From positions 8,235 through 69,597 of the forward strand of contig DYLQ01000004.1 of NCBI GenBank assembly GCA_020722015.1: a stretch of 61,363 bases of DNA, read 5' to 3'. The notes beneath the pieces are model-generated. The model worked only from the letters and a program-made list of their open reading frames with translations, searched no databases and was not told the origin of the DNA. The stretch is from Thermotoga sp. Its GTDB lineage: Bacteria > Thermotogota > Thermotogae > Mesoaciditogales > Mesoaciditogaceae. A program made the translations under genes and the position numbers. Below, piece by piece: positions 34,889 through 46,495 of the stretch. Numbering within the stretch: the stretch's first letter is position 1; each line of letters opens with the position of its first letter.

Positions 34889-35440
34889 ATGTTCAGAATT
34901 TACATGGGATCCATCCTTTCATCTACTGAATTCACGAAATTCGACCTTGGCATAACTTCGGATCGTACGCTCTCAACGATTGGTAGATGGTTAAAGGTGG
35001 ACAACGATGGAATTGTTTTTGACGATTCGAATTTCAATATTTTCCAAAGGAGATGGCGTGTGCCCATAACATTGGACGAACTTATCTTTGAAACTTCAAT
35101 TTTGAAAATTGGCACACTTTACAACGATGAACTTAGAATGCGTGCACTTCTGCTTAAAATAGCCGAATTAAAGATAGATCTCATCGTAGGGTATCTCAAA
35201 AGCCAAAGTTACAATCCTTACGAACTCATAGCAAGTGGCTGGGGATGTGCTCAGACAACAGGAATTCCAACGGTTATCGTGAATGTAACTCCACCTGAGA
35301 ATGTTAACTATTCCTTTTTCTTGAAAATGACGGAAACTAACGATGGCATGATAGTGCTTTCTGATAGGTACACGATGATTTCCATTTCTACAGAAAAGAA
35401 AGAATATACTCAAAATAACAAGGGACAGGCAGAAAAATGA
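34889..35440 (+). CDS. Protein of unknown function
   Basis: A 183-aa soluble protein with mixed alpha/beta pattern and no signal peptide or membrane span. I see no known motif; a central hydrophobic strand-helix (KIDLIVGYLKSQ, then GIPTVIVNVT) suggests a Rossmann-like or flavodoxin-like fold, which is guesswork. Start ATG at 34889 after AAGGAG. The next gene overlaps it by 4 nt (ATGA), and the patatin gene is 16 nt upstream, so these form one operon. Confidence 0.7.
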   Translation: MFRIYMGSILSSTEFTKFDLGITSDRTLSTIGRWLKVDNDGIVFDDSNFNIFQRRWRVPITLDELIFETSILKIGTLYNDELRMRALLLKIAELKIDLIVGYLKSQSYNPYELIASGWGCAQTTGIPTVIVNVTPPENVNYSFFLKMTETNDGMIVLSDRYTMISISTEKKEYTQNNKGQAEK

Positions 35441-36234
35441 CCTTTGAAAAGATCTTAAATTTTTTTAGATCTTTTTTTTCAAGAAGAAAAACGAATGCTT
35501 TTTTGAATTACATGACTCATGAACCCAGTGAACTTGAATATGTGGGAGTTATACAATTTCAACATCAGAATTTCAAAAGTATTAAAGACTTTTATGTCAA
35601 AGTTTTGTCAGTTGTAAAAGCGGCAAAAATGGAAGGATCTCAACTCGTACTTTTTCCAGCCGGAATGAATACAGAACTTTATTTCGTACCTGAAGAAGCG
35701 CTTTCCGGGAATCAAATATCAAAAATAGAAGACGAATGTTTAAAAGTCTTTTCTAACGTTGCTTTGGCGGAAAAAATGTACATAGGATACGCCGATTTGA
35801 TCAAAGGTACGAAGGTATGCCATCTTTTAAACGGTAACGGTAAACAAGTTGATGGAAATAAATTCATCGTCTACAACGTGAAGGTCGCTTTCATGAATGA
35901 TGATATCGATGACGATGTAGATCTTATCTTGAATTCATGCCTTGTCAAGAAATGGATTGGTGATTATGAATCATTTGGTCATGCATGGCTTTATTCGCAG
36001 CAGGAATATGCTTATTCCATGGAAAGTTACATGGTTGGAGATCATTTCACAGGTCAAAGTGGAATTTACGCCCCGATAGAAGCAACAGAATCGATGAGCG
36101 GTATAATAAAACAGGCACAAAGTAGACTTCTTGAAGAAGTTCTTGTTTCGAAGATAGATTTTTCTGCCCTTGAAAGTTTAAAAAGGAAAAGAAATGCTAA
36201 AAATGCATATACAAGATTGCTCGAACACAAATAA
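35437..36234 (+). CDS. Nitrilase-fold protein lacking catalytic residues
   Basis: A 265-aa protein whose strand order resembles the carbon-nitrogen hydrolase fold: GVIQFQHQN, then AAKMEGSQLVLFPAGMNTE, VALAEKMYIGYADL, VDLILNSCLV, a mid helix, and TGQSGIYAPIE...LVSKIDFSAL. In active nitrilases the second block is LVVFPE; here the catalytic Glu position is Ala75 (LFPAG). No equivalent of the catalytic Lys, nor of the GxxICyD cysteine, is seen. It is therefore probably a non-enzymatic relative with a binding or regulatory role. It overlaps the upstream unknown gene by 4 nt and precedes transketolase by 17 nt. Confidence 0.65.
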   Translation: MTFEKILNFFRSFFSRRKTNAFLNYMTHEPSELEYVGVIQFQHQNFKSIKDFYVKVLSVVKAAKMEGSQLVLFPAGMNTELYFVPEEALSGNQISKIEDECLKVFSNVALAEKMYIGYADLIKGTKVCHLLNGNGKQVDGNKFIVYNVKVAFMNDDIDDDVDLILNSCLVKKWIGDYESFGHAWLYSQQEYAYSMESYMVGDHFTGQSGIYAPIEATESMSGIIKQAQSRLLEEVLVSKIDFSALESLKRKRNAKNAYTRLLEHK

Positions 36235-36251
36235 ATGCGGAGGTGTTTTGA

Positions 36252-38168
36252 ATGAAAGAAAGATTTTATTACGAGAAACTACCAGAAAATGAGATACAGA
36301 AACTTAAATTGCTTGGAAAACGTTGCCGCGGAGACATAATAAAAATGACAACAGTCGCTGATTCAGGCCATCCGGGAGGTTCAATGAGTTCCATAGATAT
36401 ATATCTGACGGTCTTTTCAAACGCAAGGATAGATCCAAAGGATCCTTGGAATCCTTTGAGAGACAGAATAATAGTAAGCCATGGTCATACCTCTCCTGGA
36501 GTTTATGCTGCGCTTGGCGAACTTGGATTTTTCAACGTTGAAGACGCGATAACAGGTTTCAGGTATTTCGATTCTCCATTTGAAGGACACATAACAAGAG
36601 GTATTCCCGGTGTTGAATGGACAACGGGAAACCTCGGACAGGGATTAAGTGCGGCGTGCGGTATGGCATTGGCCGCAAAGATACAAAATATCGATTATCA
36701 TGTTTTTGCACTTATGAGCGATGCTGAACAGGCTAAAGGACAGGTTGCGGAAGCAAGAAGATTTGCAAAAAAATTCGGCCTTTCAAATTTAACCGTCGTG
36801 ATAGATTACAACGATGCACAGATAAGTGGACATGCACGCAACGTCATGTTCGTTGACATAAAAGCGGATTATGAAGCAGATGGATGGAGAGTTATCGAGG
36901 CCGACGGTCATGATTATGCCCAATTGTACGATGCCATAAAATGCGCAATTGACAATCGAGATGAGCCTACGGTGGTTGTAGGTAGAACTATAATGGGAAA
37001 GGGAGTTTCTTTCATGGAGGACGACGTTGAATACCATGGTAAAGCGCTTTCCCTCGAACAGGCAGGCAAAGCTTTGAAAGAATTAGGCGTTGAAAATGAC
37101 ATTCAAAAGTACATTGAAAGGCGTAAGACCTTTTCAATGCCTCATTTTGACATAAAACCCTATCAAGTCAAGATCGATACGGGTGAAAAAAGAATATACA
37201 AATCAGGCGAATCTGTGGCAAATCGGGATGCATTCGGTCGTGCTCTTGCAGATATAGGTGCTGCGAATTCCAAATCACATGGTACCCCCATTGCCGTTAT
37301 AGATTGCGATCTCAAACCTTCCACAAAAACCGATCTTTTCGAACGTGTAGTACCGGATCTTTTCTTTCAAGCGGGCGTTCAAGAGCACAATGCCGCAACG
37401 GTTGCCGGTGCTCTTTCAAGTCAGGGCGTAATTACATTTTTTGGGGATTTCGGCGTGTTTGGAATAGACGAAACATATAACCAACAAAGGTTAAATGACA
37501 TAAACCACACGAATTTGAAATTGATCGTAACCCACGTAGGCACGGATGTCGGAGAAGATGGCAAAACTCATCATTGCGTTGATTACATAGGTAGTTTGAG
37601 AAACATATACAATTTCAAACTCATCGTACCTCAAGATGCCAATCAGACTGATAGAGCTGTAAGATTTATGGCAAAAGCATGGGGAAATTATGCTCTGGCA
37701 GTTGGTAGATCGAAAATTTCTGTTGTATCCAAAGTTAACGGTGAAACGTTTTTTGACGAAAAATACGAGTTCGTTTACGGCGAATGCGATCTTTTCAGAG
37801 AAGGCGAGGATGTTACGATTTTCTCAACAGGACAAACATCTCATATTGCCGTTAAAGCCGCAGATGATTTGCTCAAAGAAGGAATCAAAGTTACGGTGAT
37901 CGGAGTTCCGACACCTTTTGGATTGCCAAAATGGATATCTTCTTACATATCTTCGAAACACGTTTTAACTTTCGAAGATCATAACGCGAATACAGGACTT
38001 GGAAGCATCATATCTGAATTTGCCCTTGATAACCGTGCTTATCCAAAAAGTTTTACAAGGATAGGACTTTTCGATTACACAAAATCTGGTCTTGTAAAAG
38101 ACCTTTACAGAATAGAAGGATTGGATGTGGATTCTCTTAAATCAAAGGTAAAGGAGATCATTGGATGA
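36252..38168 (+). CDS. Transketolase (divergent)
   Basis: Single-chain thiamine diphosphate enzyme of 638 aa, transferring two-carbon units in the pentose phosphate pathway. Seen: DSGHPGGSMSS at 37-47, HGHTSPG, GNLGQGLS, a central GQEHN-type catalytic Glu site (AGVQEHNAATVAG) and THVGTDVGEDGKTHH. The diphosphate/Mg motif GDGE reads SDAE (156-159); the Mg-binding Asp157 and the later Asn187 are kept. Good GGAGG precedes the ATG. It overlaps queH by 4 nt. Exact substrates may differ from textbook transketolase. Confidence 0.88.
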   Translation: MKERFYYEKLPENEIQKLKLLGKRCRGDIIKMTTVADSGHPGGSMSSIDIYLTVFSNARIDPKDPWNPLRDRIIVSHGHTSPGVYAALGELGFFNVEDAITGFRYFDSPFEGHITRGIPGVEWTTGNLGQGLSAACGMALAAKIQNIDYHVFALMSDAEQAKGQVAEARRFAKKFGLSNLTVVIDYNDAQISGHARNVMFVDIKADYEADGWRVIEADGHDYAQLYDAIKCAIDNRDEPTVVVGRTIMGKGVSFMEDDVEYHGKALSLEQAGKALKELGVENDIQKYIERRKTFSMPHFDIKPYQVKIDTGEKRIYKSGESVANRDAFGRALADIGAANSKSHGTPIAVIDCDLKPSTKTDLFERVVPDLFFQAGVQEHNAATVAGALSSQGVITFFGDFGVFGIDETYNQQRLNDINHTNLKLIVTHVGTDVGEDGKTHHCVDYIGSLRNIYNFKLIVPQDANQTDRAVRFMAKAWGNYALAVGRSKISVVSKVNGETFFDEKYEFVYGECDLFREGEDVTIFSTGQTSHIAVKAADDLLKEGIKVTVIGVPTPFGLPKWISSYISSKHVLTFEDHNANTGLGSIISEFALDNRAYPKSFTRIGLFDYTKSGLVKDLYRIEGLDVDSLKSKVKEIIG

Positions 38169-38704
38169 GAATTTTGCTTCACATCTGTTGTGCGCCGGAT
38201 GCTACCACAGCATACAAAAGACTTTCTGGGTCTGGTGATGTTGTTGGGTACTTTTTCAATCCCAACATTCATCCGTACGAAGAATATCTGAAAAGGCGTC
38301 AAGCACTTGAAAAACTTTCTGACATTTGGAATTTTGATGTCATTTATCCCGAATACGATCCAGATCCATGGTTTAAGTCTGTCAGGGGTCTTGAAGATTT
38401 GCCGGAAGGATCCATGAGATGTAAGGCATGCATTGCCTTAAGATTAAGGCAATCTGCGATCTTTGCCAAAGAAAATGAATTTGATGCCTTTGCCACATCT
38501 CTTACGACGAGTCCACACAAGGATGTGAAGTTCATAAATGAGATGGGAGAAAAATTTTCCAAAAAAGTAGGCATAAATTACATTGAAAGTGCTTTTAGGA
38601 AAGAGAATGGTTTTTTGGAAAGCGTCAATTATTGCAAAACACTTGGAATTTACAGGCAAAATTACTGCGGCTGCATCTTCAGCCTTCCAAAGGTTAAGGT
38701 GTAA
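38165..38704 (+). CDS. queH: Epoxyqueuosine reductase QueH
   Basis: Metal- and Fe-S-dependent enzyme performing the last step of queuosine synthesis in tRNA anticodons (unrelated in sequence to QueG). Seen: HICCAPDATT with Cys9-Cys10, MRCKACIALR and the terminal YRQNYCGCIFS. 179 aa, family length. ATG overlaps the transketolase stop (ATGA). FolE2 at 9204 supplies the pathway precursor. Confidence 0.94.
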   Translation: MRILLHICCAPDATTAYKRLSGSGDVVGYFFNPNIHPYEEYLKRRQALEKLSDIWNFDVIYPEYDPDPWFKSVRGLEDLPEGSMRCKACIALRLRQSAIFAKENEFDAFATSLTTSPHKDVKFINEMGEKFSKKVGINYIESAFRKENGFLESVNYCKTLGIYRQNYCGCIFSLPKVKV

Positions 38705-38707
38705 TGC

Positions 38708-39625
38708 ATGGAAATATGGAATGAAATCGGAGAAAGACTGCTCGATCTTTTCAATGGAGATGTTATTTGCACAGACAGAGAAGGTATCCCAAAATTCTCA
38801 ACGATAGGACTTTCTTCCGATCTTTCGCAAGCCGTTTCTGTTGCGTTAAAGACGGGCGTGAGAGTTAGTCTTGTTCATGATCAAAAACACGTGCTTGTCA
38901 TTCCTTTCAATTTTACAAATTTCAAGGGATGCGTGCTTTTGATTGGATACGAATTTTCGGAAGAAACTTTGGCCATCTTCGTTCAAAATGTGCTGGGAGA
39001 GGTTGTAAAAACAGCAGATGGTTATCAAGAAGAATCAATTCCTACCGAGATAATAGATGCTTTTAAAGGAAGAGACAAACCTGTTTTGTGTGCTGCCATA
39101 CCTTATCAAATCGATGACATTCAATTAAGAGGTGAAATGGCTAAGATCGGCGGTAGATTTGTTAAACACCTTGAATCGGGAGAAGATTTTTTCATTTTCG
39201 ATGGAAAAGCTGAAAAAGTTCCATATGGATCCAAAGTTGGATTTTCAGTGGATCCAACACCAGAGATAGCTTATCATCAATCCATTGCCGCCCTTCATTA
39301 CGGATCAGATCCATCAGGCTTATCCGATTATTCAAAACTTTCTCCTGCCTTTTTGATCCAAGATATCATGGAAAACAAAGAAATGAAGAAAGCCGTGATG
39401 GGAAAACTCGAAAAATATCCTGAACTTCTCCAAACTTTGAAAGTTTTTTTTGAAAATGACGCAAGTCCTGTTAAAACTTCAAAGGTTATGAAAATACATC
39501 GCAACACCATTCTTAACAGATTAAACAAAATAAGAGACATAACGTACCTTGATCCAAAAGCTTTCAAAGATAGCGTAATACTGTATTTGGTACTCATGAA
39601 TTCGGAGGGAAACGTCTTTGAATGA
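38708..39625 (+). CDS. PucR/CdaR-type transcriptional regulator
   Basis: A 305-aa regulator with a C-terminal PucR-type HTH (HTH_30): LLQTLKVFFENDASPVKTSKVMKIHRNTILNRLNKIRDIT. An N-terminal 100-residue region has the look of a CdaR sugar-diacid-recognition-like sensor; the middle holds a GGDEF-like or linker part I cannot name. Its start follows queH by 3 nt and its end overlaps trmFO by 8 nt. PucR/CdaR regulators respond to sugar acids, purines or amino acids; the ligand here is unknown. Confidence 0.82.
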   Translation: MEIWNEIGERLLDLFNGDVICTDREGIPKFSTIGLSSDLSQAVSVALKTGVRVSLVHDQKHVLVIPFNFTNFKGCVLLIGYEFSEETLAIFVQNVLGEVVKTADGYQEESIPTEIIDAFKGRDKPVLCAAIPYQIDDIQLRGEMAKIGGRFVKHLESGEDFFIFDGKAEKVPYGSKVGFSVDPTPEIAYHQSIAALHYGSDPSGLSDYSKLSPAFLIQDIMENKEMKKAVMGKLEKYPELLQTLKVFFENDASPVKTSKVMKIHRNTILNRLNKIRDITYLDPKAFKDSVILYLVLMNSEGNVFE

Positions 39626-40829
39626 AAAGATCGTTCACGTCGTAGGAGGAGGACTTGCCGGCAGTGAAGCTGTTTATCAAATAGCACAGGCAGGGTGGGA
39701 TGTGATATTGCACGAAATGAGACCCTTTGCTAAAACAGATGTGCATGAAACTGACAAATTTGCCGAACTTGTCTGTTCAAATTCCATGAAATCAGTTGAT
39801 CTCAAAAATGCCTCAGGCCTTCTTAAAAAAGAACTCGTTGATCTTGATTCTTTTGTTTTGAAAATTGCCATGAAACACGCTATCGGTGGTGGAAAAGCGC
39901 TTGTCGTTGACAGAGAGTCTTTTTCTGAAGAGATAACTTCCATTATAGAATCACATCCAAAGATATGTGTTAAAAGAGAGGAGATCATGGAAATCCCACC
40001 GAACGGCATATGGATAATAGCCACAGGTCCTGTAACTTCAGAAAAGCTTTACAATTGGATCACGAATAAATTTAAAAACGGAGCGCATTTTTTCGATGCA
40101 GTTGCCCCAATAATCGATGCAGATAGTCTGGATATGTCTAAGATCTTCATTGGAAACAGATACGACAGAGATGGAAAGGATTATCTTAATTGTCCCATGA
40201 ACAAAGATGAATATCTTAATTTCAGAGAAAATCTCATCAACGCCGATGTCGTTCCAATTGAAAAATTCGACAGAAAGTTCTTATTTTCGAGATGCCAACC
40301 AATCGAAGAAATAGCAAGATCGGGTGTTGATGCCATGAGATATGGCCCTTTAAGACCCGTAGGATTGGAATCAGACGGTAAAAGAGCGTACGCCGTTGTT
40401 CAATTGAGACGCGATAATTACGCTGGCACGTTGTTGAACATAGTTGGTTTTCAAACAAGGCTCAAATGGCCGGAACAAGAAAGAGTTTTCAGAATGATAC
40501 CAGGTCTTGAAAATGTTAAAATCGTAAGGTATGGTGTGATGCATGCCAATGTTTACATAGAACCGTACAAAGTCACAGATGAGTTTTTCAGATCAAAATC
40601 TATGAAAAATCTTTTTTTCGCAGGCCAGATAACGGGCGTTGAGGGATACGTTGAATCGATAGCAATCGGACTTTACGTTGGACGAAATGTAGTTAGGATT
40701 CTAAATGGTTTTGAACCTGAAAGATTCTCTAACGATACGATGATAGGTGCCTTGATAGACTACGTCACGAAAACCGATAATTTACAGCCTATGTATGCTA
40801 ATTTTGGCATATTAAAAAGAAACCTCTGA
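39618..40829 (+). CDS. trmFO: tRNA (uracil-54-C5)-methyltransferase TrmFO
   Basis: Folate- and FAD-dependent enzyme that makes ribothymidine at tRNA position 54. FAD motif HVVGGGLAGSEAVYQIA at the N-terminus, then HEMRP, SNSMKSVDLKNASGLLKKEL, RCQPIEEIARSG and AGQITGVEGYVESIA, all diagnostic. 403 aa. TTG start at 39618 after CGGAGGG; the nearby ATG at 39622 is in another frame. Confidence 0.96.
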   Translation: MNEKIVHVVGGGLAGSEAVYQIAQAGWDVILHEMRPFAKTDVHETDKFAELVCSNSMKSVDLKNASGLLKKELVDLDSFVLKIAMKHAIGGGKALVVDRESFSEEITSIIESHPKICVKREEIMEIPPNGIWIIATGPVTSEKLYNWITNKFKNGAHFFDAVAPIIDADSLDMSKIFIGNRYDRDGKDYLNCPMNKDEYLNFRENLINADVVPIEKFDRKFLFSRCQPIEEIARSGVDAMRYGPLRPVGLESDGKRAYAVVQLRRDNYAGTLLNIVGFQTRLKWPEQERVFRMIPGLENVKIVRYGVMHANVYIEPYKVTDEFFRSKSMKNLFFAGQITGVEGYVESIAIGLYVGRNVVRILNGFEPERFSNDTMIGALIDYVTKTDNLQPMYANFGILKRNL

Positions 40830-40879
40830 AAAATTGATGTGATCATTTGATTCACAATTTTAATTGACGTTGGATATAG

Positions 40880-43290
<2,411 letters not shown>

Positions 43291-43364
43291 TCTAAAACCT
43301 CCTGCATTTTTATATGCTCCAACAACCATCTCATAATTTTGCGTGATTTACCATTTACTCATAT

Positions 43365-43535
43365 TATACTAAACCAACTTTAAAAAACGAAGTCATTTGA
43401 CTTTATCAGATGAGATTCCCGATGGGGCTCGAGAATGACAGTTGGGTGTCTGGTCCTCGCTTCGGCTGCGGAGGCCACCTGCCACTTGCTACCTGCCAAA
43501 TTTGAATTTACACGTTGGTTTTAAAAAAGATTTAG
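43365..43535. repeat. Dispersed intergenic repeat, copy B
   Basis: Most complete copy. Left end TATACTAAACCAACTTTAAA, then GAAGTCATTTGACTTTATCAG (also in copy C), the GTCCTCGC...GCGGAGG hairpin-forming block (also in copy A), TGCCACTTGCTACCTGCCAAATTTGAATTTA and right end GTTGGTTTTAAAAAAGATTTAG. Left AAACCAAC and right GTTGGTTTT are inverted. It fills most of the 385-nt gap between osmC and the decarboxylase gene; the rest (43536-43660) is AT-rich with nothing I can name. Confidence 0.75.
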
Positions 43536-43675
43536 AAATACCATTCACCGCTTTTTGATGGTTTAGAATTTCACAGTTTTGTATAAAAGAAAATCTTAAC
43601 TTTTCAGTACTTATATTCATAACATATTTGGTTTTATCATTATTCGATATCTTTAAACGAAAGAGGTGGGGTGAT

Positions 43676-44825
43676 ATGGACATTTCAGAGCGTGTGCGAG
43701 AGATTGCACGTTCTAATGAAAGTCCTTTTGTATTGATGGATCTCGATATAATCGAGGATAATTACGATCAGCTGATCAAGGAAATAAATGGCGTAAGAGT
43801 TTTTTACGCCGTTAAAGCGAATTCTCACCCTAGAATAATCAAAAGGCTTGATGATTTGGGTGCTTCTTTTGACGTTGCTTCTCGAGGAGAAATAGAAATG
43901 CTCCTTAACATGGGAATCTCAGGATCAAACCTAAGTTTTGGAAACACGATAAAGAAGGAAGAGGATATTCGTTTTGCCTTTAACAAAGGGATAAACTATT
44001 TTGCTGCTGATGCGGAAATGGAACTCGAAAAGATCTCAAAAAATGCTCCGGGTGCACAAGTTTATCTCAGACTTGCGATGAATGGTTCAGACAGTGATTG
44101 GCCGCTTTCCAGAAAGTTCGGTACGAACATCGATCATGTCAAGAAACTCGTCGTTTACGCAAGTGATCTTGGCCTTGTGCCAATTGGTGTTTCTTTTCAT
44201 GTCGGTTCGCAATGTTACGACAAGTACAGTTGGAAAGATGCTTTAATGCAAGTTGCGGATATATTTTGGTTCGCGAAACTTGAAGGCATAAAGATGACGA
44301 CCATAAACCTTGGCGGTGGCATCCCAGTGAAATATGTGAGAGACATTCCAACCGTTGCTGAAATAGCAAACGTTATAAATGAAAGCATAGATGAATATTT
44401 TAAATTTATGGAAAGACCGACACTTTTCATAGAACCGGGGAGATCTATGGTTGGAAATGCCGGAATTTTGGTTTCAAGAGTGCTCCTGAGATCTTCAAAA
44501 GAGAAAAAGGACTGGGTTTATATAGACGCTGGCGTCTACCACGGTTTGATGGAAACAATAGAAAACCTCAGATATACGGTCGTTGTTGATGGAAAAGATG
44601 ATCATCCAAAGAAAACTTTTACCCTTGCAGGACCTACTTGTGATAGCATAGACGTTGTTTACGATGAAGTTGAACTGCCGGAAGATGTAACACTTGGAGA
44701 TATAGTTTATTTCGTCAACGCAGGTGCATACACACTTGATTACAAGACACACTTCAACGGGATCGAAGGCCCTTATGCACTCTTCTTAGACGAAGTTAGC
44801 GTTAAATCAGTCCATGAAACCAATG

Positions 44826-44839
<14 letters not shown>
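43676..44839 (+). CDS. Ornithine/lysine decarboxylase (fold type III)
   Basis: PLP enzyme of the alanine-racemase-fold decarboxylases, 387 aa. PLP Lys47 in FYAVKANSHP, glycine-rich phosphate site INLGGGIP, EPGRSMV and the substrate-site cysteine in GPTCDSID. This Cys motif and the length are typical of ornithine or lysine/ornithine decarboxylase rather than diaminopimelate decarboxylase. It would give putrescine or cadaverine for polyamines. ATG at 43676 follows GAGGTGGGG; the upstream ATG at 43628 lies in intergenic sequence without a site. Exact substrate not certain. Confidence 0.87.
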
Positions 44840-45067
<228 letters not shown>

Positions 45068-45082
45068 ATTTTTAAATACACG

Positions 45083-45110
45083 AGGCGGGGTAAAACCCGC
45101 CTTTTAATTT
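45083..45110 (+). terminator. Terminator after ferredoxin gene
   Basis: Hairpin AGGCGGG-GTAAAA-CCCGCCT followed by a T-rich tract. Confidence 0.88.
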
Positions 45111-45179
45111 TTCAAAAATTAAAAACTATGTGTTATAATTAATTTTAGATCGTCTTAGATACAGAAAGGGGTACAAGAA

Positions 45180-45371
45180 ATGTCAAGAAAGTGTGATATT
45201 TGCGGTAAGAGTATTGAAACAGGTCATAGAATAAGCCATTCTCACAGAAAGACTCTGAGAACATTCAAACCAAATCTCCAACCCGTAGGTGTTAAAGGCG
45301 AGGATGGAAAAACAAAACGTTTGATGGTTTGCACGCGGTGTTTGAAGGCTGGGAAAGTTCAGCGTGTTTGA
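45180..45371 (+). CDS. rpmB: 50S ribosomal protein L28
   Basis: Large-subunit ribosomal protein bL28, 63 aa. [33 protein letters not shown] and the end [14 protein letters not shown] are characteristic. Two CxxC pairs (C5/C8 and near the C-terminus) indicate the zinc-binding version. A TGT-TATAAT box lies about 45 nt upstream, and AAAGGGG precedes the ATG. Confidence 0.97.
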   Translation: MSRKCDICGKSIETGHRISHSHRKTLRTFKPNLQPVGVKGEDGKTKRLMVCTRCLKAGKVQRV

Positions 45372-45389
45372 TCGCAATCTAACTAAAAT

Positions 45390-46481
45390 ATGAAAAGCAG
45401 AGGTACTTATGCGGAGGTAAACACTGAGAATTTCCTCCGCAATATTCATGAAATATCGAAAAGGTCAGGCATTCACGTTGCACCTGTTTTAAAGGCCGAT
45501 GCTTACGGTCATGGTGCCGTGAAACTTGCTCATGTCTGTGAAGAAAACGGAATAGGTTTTCTCGTTGTTGCTTTTTTGGAAGAAGGCATAGAAATACGTG
45601 AAAGTGGTGTGTTGCTTCCAATACTTGTGCTGAATTATTTTGATACCAAATACGCGAAAGAAGCTATTTTTAACGATTTAAGCATCACGATATTTTCAAA
45701 AGCACAAAAAGATGCAATTTCTACTCATCTTGGTGATGACGATAAACTTAAAGTACATCTAAACGTGGATACAGGCATGGGAAGGCTTGGATCAACTTTT
45801 GATGAGGCTTTTGAACTTTACGATGAGATACAAAAAGACAAGAAATTCATTTTTGAAGGGATTTACACACACTTTTCCGCCGCCGATGACCCTTCAGATC
45901 AATTTAACACACGGCAGGTTAATCAATTCAACGAATTTCTCAAAAAGATAAAAAGGCCAAAATACGTTCACATTTCAAACAGTGCCGCAATAACGTGCCT
46001 TGATCTCAAAATTGGAAATATCTCAAGAGTTGGCATAGCCGCATACGGACTTCAGCCTTCTACGAAGGTGAAGACCGATTATCTAAAACCCGTCATGAGT
46101 GTCCATTCAACTGTGGCTTTTATAAAATCAATAGATCAAAGCAGATCGATAGGCTATGGGCATACTTTTATTGCCCCCCAAAAAATGAAAGTTGCGACCA
46201 TACCCTTTGGATACGCAGATGGACTTCCAAGATCACTTTCAAACAAAGGATGTGTGCTTTTAAACGGTAAACGCGCAAAGATCCTTGGAAGAGTGAGCAT
46301 GGATCAAATTGTCGTTGATGTTTCGAACATAGAAGGTGTTAAAATCGGAGATGATGCTGTTATAATTGGAAAAAGTGGAAACGATGAAATAACGGCTGAA
46401 GAGATCGCAGAATTGGACGGAACGATAAATTACGAAATAGTCTGTGGCATTTCAAAAAGGGTACCGAGAATTTACATTTGA
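45390..46481 (+). CDS. alr: Alanine racemase
   Basis: Makes D-alanine for peptidoglycan. PLP Lys35 in PVLKADAYGHG, phosphate-site SRVGIAAYG and the second catalytic Tyr in RSIGYGHTF, plus GRVSMDQIVVDVS. 363 aa, normal. It follows rpmB by 18 nt and overlaps the YhaM-type gene. Confidence 0.96.
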   Translation: MKSRGTYAEVNTENFLRNIHEISKRSGIHVAPVLKADAYGHGAVKLAHVCEENGIGFLVVAFLEEGIEIRESGVLLPILVLNYFDTKYAKEAIFNDLSITIFSKAQKDAISTHLGDDDKLKVHLNVDTGMGRLGSTFDEAFELYDEIQKDKKFIFEGIYTHFSAADDPSDQFNTRQVNQFNEFLKKIKRPKYVHISNSAAITCLDLKIGNISRVGIAAYGLQPSTKVKTDYLKPVMSVHSTVAFIKSIDQSRSIGYGHTFIAPQKMKVATIPFGYADGLPRSLSNKGCVLLNGKRAKILGRVSMDQIVVDVSNIEGVKIGDDAVIIGKSGNDEITAEEIAELDGTINYEIVCGISKRVPRIYI

Positions 46482-46495
46482 AAAGTGGTGAAGAT

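Noticed and set aside
40842-40862. CRP-like TGTGA...TCACA dyad upstream of ligA
   Set aside because: The half sites are too far apart for a CRP site, no CRP-type protein is evident, and AT-rich gaps produce such short dyads by chance.
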